From Artocarpus heterophyllus (taxonomy: Eukaryota > Streptophyta > Magnoliopsida > Rosales > Moraceae), in the NCBI GenBank assembly GCA_025403435.1, contig CM046348.1, forward strand, positions 14,198,034 to 14,262,033: a stretch of DNA of 64,000 nt. The letters are read 5' to 3'. A program made the position numbers and the translations under genes. The notes beneath the pieces were generated by a model. The model was given only the letters and a program-made list of their open reading frames with translations. It did no database searches and was not told the origin of the DNA. The stretch's first letter is position 1, and every line of letters starts with the position of its first letter. Positions 13,723 through 25,152 of the stretch are shown here, piece after piece.

Positions 13723-15950
13723 TAGATTCGCTGAAAAGGCTGCAACTGCAGAAGCCCAGATGGATGGAAAAGATGAACTGACCGTTGCGTTGCCAAGTTT
13801 CATGATGGTCACTAGTTTTCCATCTTTAGCTGGTGAACCATCGAGCTGTCGGAGTTCCTGCACCAATTGAGGTAAGCCATTTTCTGCATATGCAATTCTT
13901 TCCCTCCCTTCCAAACAAACCTGTTTCCGCAGATTAACATTATCGTCCTGGCATCTTTTGGCAGAGAATCAGAAGGCCAACGATGTGTAAAAAAATGAGT
14001 ACTTGTAATTTTTTAGCATCTAAATTTTTCTTAATTTTTTAATAACACGTTGGGAGACATGGAGATGATGAGGGCGTTATGGGGATGTCAACCTGGTTGG
14101 GATTCCCTAATACTTTTTCTGATTCCTGTGGCCCGACAACGTTATCAAAAAATAAGAAGAGTCGAGAGTGGCAGTTTTGATGGTGGAGGGTCAACGTCGC
14201 TTTGTCCAGTGAGGACGTGGACATGATTTTGGATAAATTGTCTTAAGCTTTTCCCTTGCCTGGAACACACAAAAGGGTATGATAATTATTTGTTAATGAT
14301 TAATGTTTTCCATTGTTATTCACTTTTTCTAACAGTTGTAAGTTGTTTTCCATTGTCATTCATCCAGTTTACTCCGATTTCGAGCAAGAGAAATTGTACA
14401 ATGGAGAAGACTTGAGAACAAACTACAGATCCTACTCCGGATGAAATTCGGATATTGTGATGCCAACACAGAGGCATCGATTCTTGTTCTGTATGAATAT
14501 ATATATATTTTTTTTATATATGAAGATTCGACATATCAATTAAATTGTGTCTGGTTCTTATATTCAAGGGATTCTTCTCTTCTTTTTTTGTTAATCATTT
14601 CTTTTAGTTTTGGATTTTTTTTTTTTTTGGGCAAATTATGTGTTGTTTGGCAAAAACCACAAACGAAGAGACCGCTTGCAAACAACAAATCAAAGTAAGA
14701 ATTAAAAAAAAAAAAAAAAAACAAGAAAAAAAGTCATTCTTCCCCACTATGCAACTGTCTACGTGGTTGTGATTGCATTGTTATCTGGAAAATTCATTCT
14801 TAATCTTTTTAATAGAGTTTTCCTTCTAATTATAGTAGCGTTTCTGTTTATAAATTGGGAAAATTTCAACAGAGAAAGGCACGTGAGTATCATGTGAGGG
14901 GTTGTTGTAACATTTGGGATGTAGTTAATATACCTGGCGCCTATTCATTTTATTGTGGCGGTAAAGGTGTTCGAGAAAATTAAGCCTCATGCTACTTCTT
15001 TAATACAACTAATGTTTTGTATTACGTTTTTTAAAACTATTAACTCATTTTTGACATATTATATGTTTTAAATTATCTTACAAAAAATCTTACTACTTAA
15101 CTTTTCTTCTCTTTTTTCCATCTTTATGCTTCACTCTCTTCTCTTCTTTCTCCCGTGTCTCTCTCTTGTCTTCCTCTTTCTATTTTCGAAAAATAGTATA
15201 TTTCAAATTTTTTCACCAAAGTGATCGGAATTTCCTAGGGCTTTGAAGTTGATAAGATGACCAATAAGTGAAAAATCATAAGGCTAACAAAACAGGAAAC
15301 ACATTCTTAAACGTTTTCAAAGGTTTGTACTTCGAGAACTAAAAATGAGATCAACCCAAAATAGAATCCAAATTATAGTGTTCAATAGAATCCAAATTAC
15401 ACTGTTTACTTAGGATTCGATAAATCGTTATAGTAGCACGCATCCAAAAGTGAGATATGTTGTCCTTGAACTCCTCGAAATCTTTGTCCATCTTCCAACA
15501 CTTTTTTTCCACATATGGCTTTTTTAAACTCAAAGTTAAATTTTTGTTTGCAACATCAGTTTTAACTCATTAATCACAATGCTACAGTATCAAACTCTCA
15601 CATGTTGTAATTTTTAAACTTAAAATGTATGTTTTAACTGATTCTTCAAATGAAAGCTTTATCAGCTTTTGAACATGTAAAAGTTGAGTTCATTTTCCAA
15701 ATGACACGCTGTAAACGAGCACTCCCACGTGGTAAAGTGAAAAACAAAAAAACAAAACAAAACAAAAACAAACAAAAACAAAACAAAAAGAATGGTCTTC
15801 AGCCATAAAAGCCCCTCCCCTCGTACGTTTGAATCATCCCTGTCATGCAAATGAAAGCCTATCAACGGTCTGTATTTGGGAGGCTTTTGATGCTATTGAA
15901 GGGATTACATCAAATATTGATGTATGGGTTTACATATCCTACACTGAATT
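13723..15950. other. Region downstream of HAC, containing a decayed duplicated block
   Basis: No intact gene is visible. From about 14,040 to 14,660 the sequence matches a second block at 22,470-23,320 in several separate words in the same order (see findings). Poly-T and poly-A runs follow at 14,585-14,720. The rest, to 15,950, is AT-rich with no coding signal. Confidence 0.5.
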
Positions 15951-15959
15951 TATGGTTTG

Positions 15960-17345
15960 TTAGTCGCGTTAGGATTGATGCCCTCTAAGCATTAAATATT
16001 GTACATATTATTCATGCATTAAATATTGTATATATTATTCATATATTAAATGAAATAACATTTTTTTTGTTTGTTTATGTGTATTATAAATATTTTAATA
16101 AACATCAAGAAAATCTCATAGCTATTAATGTGACTATAAATTTTATATGGTTGTTAAATGTTTAAAAATAAAATTTATAAATAATAATCTAAATAGTCCG
16201 TAATAATTAATTAAATGTTGATATCATTAATTAAATATTACAAGTGTGGTCCAAAATGAAATAATCTTATCTGAACCATTAATGTGGAGAGATTGGATTA
16301 TATAAGGAGATTATATAAAACTAGATCAGATAAATAATAAATCTCTTTAATCTTTTGTTACAAATAGAGTATTTAAATTTATCATAATGATGATTATATA
16401 TATCGGTTCTATAACTTTGCATCTTGAAAACATAATGGAATAAATGGCTGGTAATGATATTAGGCAGATATAGAACCTATCTCTTCCTAATGGAAGTCAG
16501 AAAAATAGTTTTCTTAAGTGATGATTCAAGACTTGAACAATAAAATGTTTATTCATGATAAGATTATAAATTAACTGTTCATTAGAGAATCCCTATAACT
16601 CAATGATAAAGATATAATAAGAGATGTATTGTTCATTAGCAGTCATTGGAACTCAAGGATAAACTTGTAATAAGAGAGATGAACAAAAATTGAACCTAAC
16701 TCTTACTATGAACTATATATAGAGGACTAACTATGTAATGATTATATTACTAGAGTACTCGCTATTTTTCTTTGAGTAATTATTACTATAATTTCAAGAG
16801 TATAGTTTTAGGTTTATAGTAGAATAGCACTGAAACTAATAAATTTGTCAAATTTATTGAAACTTGAATTATAGGTCCATAGGTCCTCAATGTCACTTCT
16901 ATAACCTTGTATTGGATTAAAAGCATAGAATGAATTATGCAAATTTAATTTGGACTGCATATTTCAAATTAATGGTTTCACACTAGAGATATAAATGTGA
17001 CACTGAAAAATATTTTCTGTGACACATAATATTATGTGACAAATGTTGTCAAATTTAACTAGCAACAGTTCATTAATTAATTATATTTAATTAATAGATT
17101 AGTTAAATATGTTGTGAATCAATTAATTATATTTAAATAATAAGATTATTTAAATATATTTGATTTTGTTAGATACATGTGTGGTGGGACAACACTATGT
17201 CCATGCCACCTTGGAATAAAATTAATTAATTTATTTATATTTGAATAAAAGTGATTTATTTAAATATAATACATTTCTATATATATACACACACACGTAC
17301 ATGAGATGTACGTGGCTTGTCTTTTAAAACTTCAAAGAAGAAAAG
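15960..17345. mobile_element. Probable Ty1/copia LTR remnant
   Basis: Near 15,968 the sequence GTTAGGATTGATGCCCTCTA resembles the start of a widespread type of plant copia LTR, and imperfect repeats of CATTAAATATTGTACATATTATT follow at once. The next 1.3 kb is very AT-rich, with TATATATAGAGGAC near 16,717 that could serve as a promoter. I find neither a matching second LTR nor a primer-binding site, so this is at best a solo or partial LTR. Assignment rests on memory of similar LTRs. Confidence 0.3.
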
Positions 17346-18168
17346 GGAAGCGTGTGGGTTGCTGCTGGGCCTGTCCTGCGGGCGCTGGGGACGCGGAGTT
17401 TGGTGCTCTTGAACCTTGGTCACCGAGGGCTAAGTGGCGTGCTAATTTGGGTCTTGGGCTGTGATTGGTTGTCTCTGTTAGCAGTGATGGGTGCTGTGGG
17501 TTTTAGATCTCCATTTTCCGGCGTCTCTCGTGATGGTTCTAGGCTTCTTCTTTACAATGCGTTGACTGTGAATGGGGGAGTTTTGGTGGTGTCTTTGTGG
17601 CGATTTCTTCGACTTGCTACTCCTGGATTATGGTGGTGGTGTTTCGATCCTTTTTTGTTGGTTGGGCTGCCGGTGCTTTTGCCTTCTGTTTGTAGTCTGT
17701 CTTGGTTTTGTTTAGTGTTTTAATGTCGTGATGTTTCTTCCACTCTATGTTTTTGTTTGGGTTTGTTTTCCTAGTGTTTCTTTGTAATAACGGAGAAGAT
17801 CACCCCATTTTCTTCTTGTTTTTGTGTATCCTTCCTGTAAGAGTTTGTTTTTACAATGTTTGGCTTTCTCTGTGTTTGTAGTCTTTGTGCTACATTACTG
17901 TGGCTCTTTAGTTGTTTTATCCGTCAACTGTTGTGTGCCTTTTAACGAGCGCAATCTGTGTTGTTTGTTCCTGTGCAGAGGCATCCCGTTTATTCAGGCC
18001 TTCTCATTTAGTAAGGCCTCTTGTATACACCCCCACTCTTTGGCATGTGGGTGATTTGATTTTATCCATGGTTTCGGCGTGTATTGTAGGTCATGTCTTG
18101 TAATTTAGGGTTTAAGCGCTTTTGTGTTTCTTTCTTGATTGGAATGAAATCTTATTTAAAAAAAATCT
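17345..18168 (+). mobile_element. Possible 5'-truncated LINE 3' end
   Basis: Base composition changes abruptly here from AT-rich to G/T-rich, and the segment ends with GGAATGAAATCTTATTTAAA plus more A residues, like the 3' tails of plant L1 LINEs. A 123-codon frame at 17,352-17,723 is probably fortuitous. Clear target duplications were not found (ACTTCAAAG before and TCTTCCAAA after are only loosely alike). It could also be another kind of inserted gene fragment. Confidence 0.35.
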
Positions 18169-18389
18169 TCCAAACCATGCATTATGAAGATTGTCTCCAA
18201 ATATGGCATGTGATTCACCCACTACGGGGATAAGTAGGCTGTTTTAATGATTAAAAAAATTAAAATTAATTAAACAATAACTATCTCATGTGTTGAGTAC
18301 ATAGCAGAATTAAAAAAGTGTGAGGCTAATTTATATTTGTTGTGCCCATAGGTCTTGAAAATAAACAGAAAATAAAAATAAACTATAAA

Positions 18390-20648
18390 TACAAACCACA
18401 ATTTTAGTGCAGCACCAAATATTAAAATATAGTCATCATCATTATAGTACAATTTCTCAAATAACTTAACACAACCACCACGAAAATAATACGAATCTTA
18501 TATGGTCTATACGAGTTACAAATAAACAAAGTTCTTCTAACACGTAATCAACTTTGTAGATACTTATTCCTCGTCAGACAGATTGAACTAAATTCCACAT
18601 GAGAGATGTAAATGTAATAAGGATGAGCATCGACATGCTCAGTAGGAAAAATCATTACTCATCTTAAGGTTTTATTTATTACCACATTAAAACTGCATGG
18701 TTAGTTAGTTTCATCATTATTCAGATTATGAGACTTCTTATGATCATATTTCGTGGATACCATACTTAATCATTGCCGAATTTCATACATATACATACAT
18801 ACAAATATTATAATTCATCATTATTTCTAGGTATCCACGTTCAATAGAGTATCACTTAACTTATCGAAACCCAAATGGGCGCGCTTGACCACCCTCCAAA
18901 CATTCCAAGAGTGTTCCGATGAGGGGACATCAAGCCCCGAGTCCTCATCAAGTCGATTCCTGTACAGTGCGTTTTGGGACTTTCAACCCAAGGGAGCGTC
19001 ATCACCTCCCCCCTATTTTACCTTTTAGAGAATTCGTGCCCAAGGACGAAACCGCCGCCCTCTTTATCTCTCACCATTTCTCTATAATTAATCTTTGTTT
19101 ATAAAGTTAGTTTTCCTAACTATGCTTTTGAATTTACAACAATATGTGTTAAATCATTATGTTCCTCGCTGTATAATACAAGATGAGTTCCACATCATCA
19201 GGTTATAGATATAACCTTATATATCCAAAATATCATATACAGATCTTGCAACATAAAACAACCAAATTTGAATTTACCAAAACTTCACAAAAGATGAGCA
19301 ATAGAATCCCTACCTTTTTACAAATATCCACTAATAATTTTCAGCTTACACAATTCACCACATAAGCTCCAAGTACGCCGTTATTCTAAAACGTGTAAAA
19401 TAACCATACTTTAACTTAAATCCTAATTTTTAATTATGTCAATTCATCATTTATTTTTATTAGTGTGCCATAATCATTAATGTATTAAAATTGTGAATAT
19501 AACCTTTTCTAACTAAATTTTAGTAAATTATAAAATAACAATGAAATTAAAATATACGAATTTTATTTTGGTAAGAAATATGTGAAAATGAATTTTTTAA
19601 ATAAATAATACAATTTTAAAATATTTATAATTAAAATAATTATAAAGTTTGATATATATAAAATTATTTGAAATTACAACCTGTATAGAAAACTATTTAT
19701 TATATCTGAACCAAAATTATCAAATAACTATCCTTATCCTAGTGGTTTGGCCCCTTTTTACTTATTCCTAAGGATGGGGGTCCGAATCCTATCTAAAGCT
19801 TCTTTTTATTGAATTTCTGTATGGGAAAACAACATGTCATTTTCTTGGGAAGAATGACAAGTAGTTTTGTGAAAACGACATATCATTTTTCACCTAGGAA
19901 TTCTTCACAGAGAGCCCTTAATCCTAATTCTAAGCTTTTTACTCAAATACTTAGTTTCTTAACAGCTTTCTAAACATAAAAACTATACATAAACGATATA
20001 TAATTGTCTCTAAACATCAAAAATTCCATCCTCATAACTTCAAAGTTCATTTATAACCAAAAGAAAAACATGCTTATAGTTGATTTCTTATGATAACTCA
20101 AGTTTAAGAGCATCAATTTGAACATACTTTTGAGCATAAAAACGTAAAATTGAAAGATCAAATTCGTTCATAAGATTCTAACCTCGAATCACAACTAGAT
20201 GAAAGCTTGAAATGGCTTCAAAACTGGCTTTAATATGGCTGGGAATTATGGCTATAGAGAGAGCTTGTTGAGTTTTCTTTAGTCCTTTCTCTGTTTTGTA
20301 TCTCAATAGGAAGGAGAAGAGTGATGTGTAGAGGAGAGCAAAAGTGGGAGACGTGAGAAGTGATAGAAAGAAGTTGAATTTAACAAGGAACAAATAATTG
20401 AGGGGGAGGAGACAAGACAACAAATCATGGAAGAAAATTGAGGGAAAGAACAAGGGAGTGGGTGAGGGGAGTTTTTCATGTCTCCACTTGAGACTTTTGG
20501 CAAGAAAATGCCAAAGTGTCATTTTCGTAAATAAATAGAACTTTCAAGAACAGTATGGCAATTTTACATGCAACAAAAATTTTAAATTGCCATGTTTTAT
20601 ACATTAAGTTTTTACAAAGTCACACCTGCTAAAATAACGAGTGTCACA
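18390..20648 (-). mobile_element. Long degenerate LTR (probably solo) on the - strand
   Basis: Read on the - strand the segment opens with TGTGACACTCGTTA at 20,648 and closes with GTGGTTTGTA at 18,390, resembling the ends of the better preserved solo LTR at 60,783-63,843. ATAAA flanks both sides (18,385-18,389 and 20,649-20,653), a possible 5-bp target duplication, though this word is likely by chance in AT-rich DNA. A pyrimidine-rich leader-like stretch lies at 20,180-20,520. The terminal TG appears decayed to TA. No internal coding region is present. Confidence 0.4.
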
Positions 20649-21571
20649 ATAAATGAACAAATTTATTGGCGACATCATCGATTATCACTGGCGCGTTGCC
20701 TGAGACCAGAAAATATTGCACTTACGTGTAAATATTGTATTTTTATGTAAATATTAAAAGTTAATGACGACCATGGCATACTTGAGAAGTATTGTATTTA
20801 TATGTAAGTACAAAAATTCAACGACAACTTCGTCAAACCTCAAAGGCTGGGAAATACAACATTTACATGTAAATACAAAAATAAACCGACAAATTTGTTG
20901 GATATCACCGGTGCTGCTGATGTCATTGATGGTCGAGAAATATAATATTTACTATAATATTCTAGTAAATACTATATTACATGTAAATATAAAAATTTAT
21001 CGACAACTCTACTGGACTTGACCAGCACCAGCACCAGCACCAGCAATGCCACCAACGGTCGGTAAATATAGTATTTACTAATTATACCATATATATACGG
21101 TAACATATCTTTAAAAACCTAAAACAAACCTTAAATCCATTTTTCAAATTATCTTTTATTATCAAATCCTTCTTTTTCTTACATTTTCTCTATGTTACTC
21201 CTCAAAAATAAATACTTTTTTCTTTTTACTTTTTTTTTTTATTTCTAGATCTTCTTCTTTTTTTCATTTCGCACTCTCTCTCCGACTGCTCCTCCATGGA
21301 TTATCTTTCGCCGAGTGGCATACTTCAATGACAACGACGTTGAGGAGTTGATAGAATCTAAAAAACTAAAGAAAGGAAGAAACACGATGGAGGAACATAA
21401 ATGAGATCTAAGATGGTCGGCTTCAACTCTATGACGGAGGAACGTGGTGAGGACTTCACGATCACAACAAAGCAAGTGTTAGGGAACTAGAGGAGGGAGA
21501 GGGACGGGGGAGAGAGAGGGAGGAGAAGAAGAAAATACTATACCAAAAATGAGGGAAATGACAAATTTTTA
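20649..21571. repeat. Degenerate tandem subrepeats with TTTACATGTAAATA motif
   Basis: Between about 20,690 and 21,080 roughly 110-bp units recur imperfectly. Each has a TACATGTAAATA-like palindrome, then AAAAAT..CGACAA, then a GC-richer patch ending in GGTCG.AAATA. A short run of CACCAG hexamers interrupts it at 21,018-21,044. The following 500 bp are pyrimidine-rich and then A-rich, with no gene. Confidence 0.5.
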
Positions 21572-22158
21572 AACGTGGACGTTGGAATACACATATCTCT
21601 ACATTAGTATGATATTGTCCACTTTGAGCCTAAGTTCTCATAGATTTGCTTTTGGACTTTATTCAAAAGGCCTCATACTAATGGAAATATCTTCTATCCT
21701 TATAAACTGATGATTCTCCCTTTGTGTAGCCAATGTGGGGACATTCTTTCTATGTATAACCAATGTGGAACTTTGGTTGCATTCTTAATAATCCTCCCCT
21801 CAAACAAAGGGCCACCATTATCCTTATGATTCAAGCCTCCCCTCAAGCCTATTCGTCCATCCTCTCCACCCTAAGGCAACACAAATTTATTGGGGCCCAC
21901 CACCTTCCTTTGTTCGACATCTGAGGATTCCATCCACATGATTCGGTCTGGGGCATGGTTCTGATATCACTTGTAAAGACATTGGAATACATATATCTCC
22001 ACATTAGTATAATATTGTCCACTTAAGCCTAAGCCTTGATGAATTTGCTTTTGGTTTTACCCAAAAGGCCTCATACTAATAGAACTATATTTCATCCTTA
22101 TAAACTAATGATTCTTCCCATGTGTAGTTAATGTGAGACTTTGATTGCATTCTTAACA
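21572..22158 (-). mobile_element. TRIM (terminal-repeat retrotransposon in miniature)
   Basis: Two direct repeats, 21,572-21,790 and 21,972-22,158, share long stretches (for example CTCATACTAAT, CTTATAAACT, GCATTCTTAA) and flank only about 180 bp. On the - strand the right copy begins TGTTAAGAATGCAA and ends TTTACA; next comes GTGATATCAGAACC, close to the initiator-tRNA-Met binding site used by plant LTR elements. The purine tract TTTGAGGGGAGGAT abuts the downstream LTR. There is no coding capacity, as expected for a TRIM. The left LTR contains a roughly 30-bp internal partial duplication, and its terminus reads TATTAAG. Confidence 0.8.
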
Positions 22159-22161
22159 GCT

Positions 22162-22273
22162 AGTAACTACAATATTTTTAAAACTACAAACATTTTTAAA
22201 GCATATTATTTACTTCAAGTAACTACAATATTTTTAAAACTACAAATATTTTCAAAGCATATTATTTACTTCA
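22162..22273. repeat. Two tandem 56-bp repeats next to the TRIM
   Basis: Copies at 22,162-22,217 and 22,218-22,273 begin AGTAACTACAATATTTTT and end TTATTTACTTCA, with only a few mismatches. The array starts four bases after the TRIM end. Confidence 0.85.
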
Positions 22274-22439
22274 ACAAGTTTTGAAATCCTCAATTTTGGG
22301 TTTTCTTTTGTGTTTTTGGGTTATGAAGTCTATTTTTAGAATTTTTGGTTGTTTAAAAATGATGATGTTTCTAAATATGTTATTTCCCTTCCTTTTACAA
22401 ACTTTATGACATTACTTATTAACACTTATCAAATTCTAC

Positions 22440-23330
22440 TATTTGATGCATTTTCTCGTTCTTAATAATATACCGGGAGAAGGTTGATGATGACGATCCA
22501 TGGGAGTACCAGTTTAGTTGGGATTCCTTGTTGGATTCGCTATGATGCAACAACTTTATTAATTGGGTTGTTTAACAAGTTGGTTGAAACTAAAGTTTTA
22601 TGTTTAAAAATTATAACATATGAGATCTTTATAGTGTAATAATTTTTTGTTTTGTATTATAACTATTGAGGGCTCTATATTATAATTAATTAAAACCAAT
22701 TAGTTTTAATTAGCATTTTAAGCATATGCTAAGAAAATACATCAATATTGACAGATTGGATTGGTGAAGGATCAACACGTTTTGTCCACTGAGGACATGG
22801 ACATGCTTTTTGGACAAAGTGTCTTTTGCAAGCATTACATGCTATGGTATGATTGTTAATGATCACGTATCCTTTCCTTTTTAGACTCTCTCTCTCTCAA
22901 TAGTTGGCTGACAACTTTTTTGATTCAACGTTTTACAATATCGTTCACTTACTTTTCTTTCTAACAGTTTCTGCTATTTTACCATTGTTATTCATCCAGT
23001 TTGCTTAGATTTCCAGCAGGAGAAACGGGAAGTAGAGAAGATCAGAGAGCGAACTGTCTGGGTCACGATGAAATTCGTGCTTGAAGTTGTGAAGATCTAT
23101 AAACCAAGTGTACATGTAAATTACTTATATTTAATGCTGCAGTAGCTTAATCAATTCAAGAGAGCTTTTATAAGTGCTTCAGATGCCAAGGTACCGCTGT
23201 TGTTTAAGAATGACAATGTTGTGAAGATGAAATATCATTTGATGCTCTAAGGTACGAAATGTCAATTAATTTTGTCCCTTTCTATTCAAGGGACTCCTTT
23301 TTTTTTTTTTTCATTTTGTTGATCTTCTAT
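22440..23330 (+). pseudogene. Decayed second copy of the block found downstream of HAC
   Basis: In-order matches to 14,040-14,660 include TTTGTCCA.TGAGGA..TGGACATG, GGTATGAT..TTGTTAATGAT, TTCTAACAGTT and a TTATTCATCCAGTTT / TCATTCATCCAGTTT pair, followed by GATTTC.AGCA.GAGAAA. A stretch at 22,478-22,543 reads as an acidic peptide ending in a stop. The intron-like words ending in CAG suggest remnants of a spliced gene or its 3' end, but I do not recognise the source. Confidence 0.4.
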
Positions 23331-23610
23331 TTTCATTTTAGAATTTTTGCAAATCTTCTTCTTTTTCTTTTTTTTTTAATTAAGTTCTACATAGGTTCCT
23401 TGTAGTTTTTAAAAATGTCATTTTGGTATCTTAAATTCATGTTTTGTAGCATGAAATTTCCGACCCACTCTTTTATTAATGAACCTCAGATTGTTTTTGT
23501 TATAACTATAAAAGAAAATGAATACAACCAATACTAAAAATAAAAGAATGAATTCATATATATGTAATTGTACTAGTCAGAAGCACGCAGCATACACGTG
23601 CGTATTCTGC

Positions 23611-23656
<46 letters not shown>

Positions 23657-25152
23657 ATGATTTATAATAGACACATAGATATATCCTAAAATACATATAA
23701 GGCTATAAGGATAAAAGGAAAAAAGAAAAATAGTGAAAGGGGAGCATTCCAAGCAGTAGAAATCTTTTATTTGGCTACCAAAATATGCATATTTTGTGGG
23801 AAAAAAAAATAAAGGGGGGGAACATTTGTATGTTTTTTTCAAAAGTTTGTGATATTTCTTTTGATATTTTTACAATATTTTTGAAATTCTATAAAAACAC
23901 ACGCACTAAAAACCTAAACAAAATTGATATTTTTCAAGAGTAATCGAAATTTTGTCAATATTTCCTGCAAATTGCAATTGTTCGTCAAATGGATTCTCAA
24001 GTCTTTTCAGCAAAAGGTCGAACACATGGAGCATTGCCTTCTCCACGAATCATGCACGCACTCCCCCTAGTGATTCCTCTCTGCTTGGTTCCTAACCAGC
24101 CACAAATCCACATACCAACCTAAAACTACAGTTACAACCAAAAAAAAAAAAGTCCATTAGAGTATTTAAAATACTTTAGCATTGTAATATCTTTACACTG
24201 TAATATATTTTTATTTTACATTATAATAAATAAGAGTTTTACGTTATAATAGTTAAAACTTAGTTCTCATAGGCCACGCAATACGATGTTTAGCCCTTGT
24301 TTGGAACATCACTTACAACATATATTTAAATCCAAAACCAAAACTTCATTTGGCTCATCATTAGTATAACTGATGTTAAACAAAATCAATAAAAACTAAC
24401 ACTTTTGATTCAAATATATCATTTTGATTTAAACCAGCATTTTTAATTCAAATATACCCAAACACTAGTTCAAAGTACAAATTATGGTTCAAACTTCAAA
24501 CAATGATTCCAACTACTTTTATTCAAATCAACTTTTTAACAAGCCTACCAAATATTAGTTAAAACTAAAAGAATATATATTTCAAACTAATATTATAAGT
24601 TTCAACTAATATTGAACCAACCGATCAATCTCAACTGAAATTGCAAACTACCATCAGTGTTGCTGCTTAAAAAAAAATAATGATAATAAAAAAAAAATGA
24701 CAAAGTGTAAGCAAATATTTACGAGGACCATGCCATCGGGAGAAAGAGCGAGAGAGACGAGAACACGAAGTCAAGCAATCATTCCAGAACCAAAGAAATG
24801 CAAGCATTTGATACAAACAATGTTATAAGGGTAGGAAGGAAGCAAGTCCAGTGTCAAATATTGCACCGGTTTACTGCTACATAAATTGTCCAAGATTGTT
24901 GCTGAAAAAAAAATAAAAAAAAAAAACTAAAAACCAGACCAATATCCTAACTACTACAGAAATACGGCGGGGCAAAGAAAACCCAATTCCCCCTGCCTAA
25001 AATATTGCCATGGATCTAGCCAAGTTTTAAATTGTTAATACACTCTTCTACACATTAGGAGAGATCCTAAAAAGCATAAATGCCTAAAGAACTTGCAGCA
25101 GTCAAGATCTGTCCAGAGCTACTCATGCTTTTGGGCATCAAAAAACTAGTGA
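23331..25152. other. AT-rich intergenic sequence downstream of CRWN1
   Basis: This stretch contains a (TA)n microsatellite at 23,621-23,645 and several poly-A/poly-T tracts. A decayed relative of the GAG-TTTATA MITE family (see findings) lies at about 24,140-24,260. The last few hundred bases are probably the 3' UTR of the CRWN1 gene, but no polyadenylation site could be fixed. Confidence 0.5.

Noticed and set aside
17352..17723. 123-codon hydrophobic frame in the G/T-rich insert
   Set aside because: It looks like a composition artefact of a probable LINE 3' region, with no motif and no start context.
19733..19800. tRNA-like words (TAGTGGTTTGGCCCC and GGGGTCCGAATCC) on the + strand
   Set aside because: A- and B-box-like words are present, but no cloverleaf closes and it lies in a degenerate LTR; at most a SINE or tRNA relic.
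20178..20522. 114-codon Leu/Ser/Phe-rich - strand frame
   Set aside because: It sits in the pyrimidine-rich leader of a degenerate LTR and has no recognisable domain.
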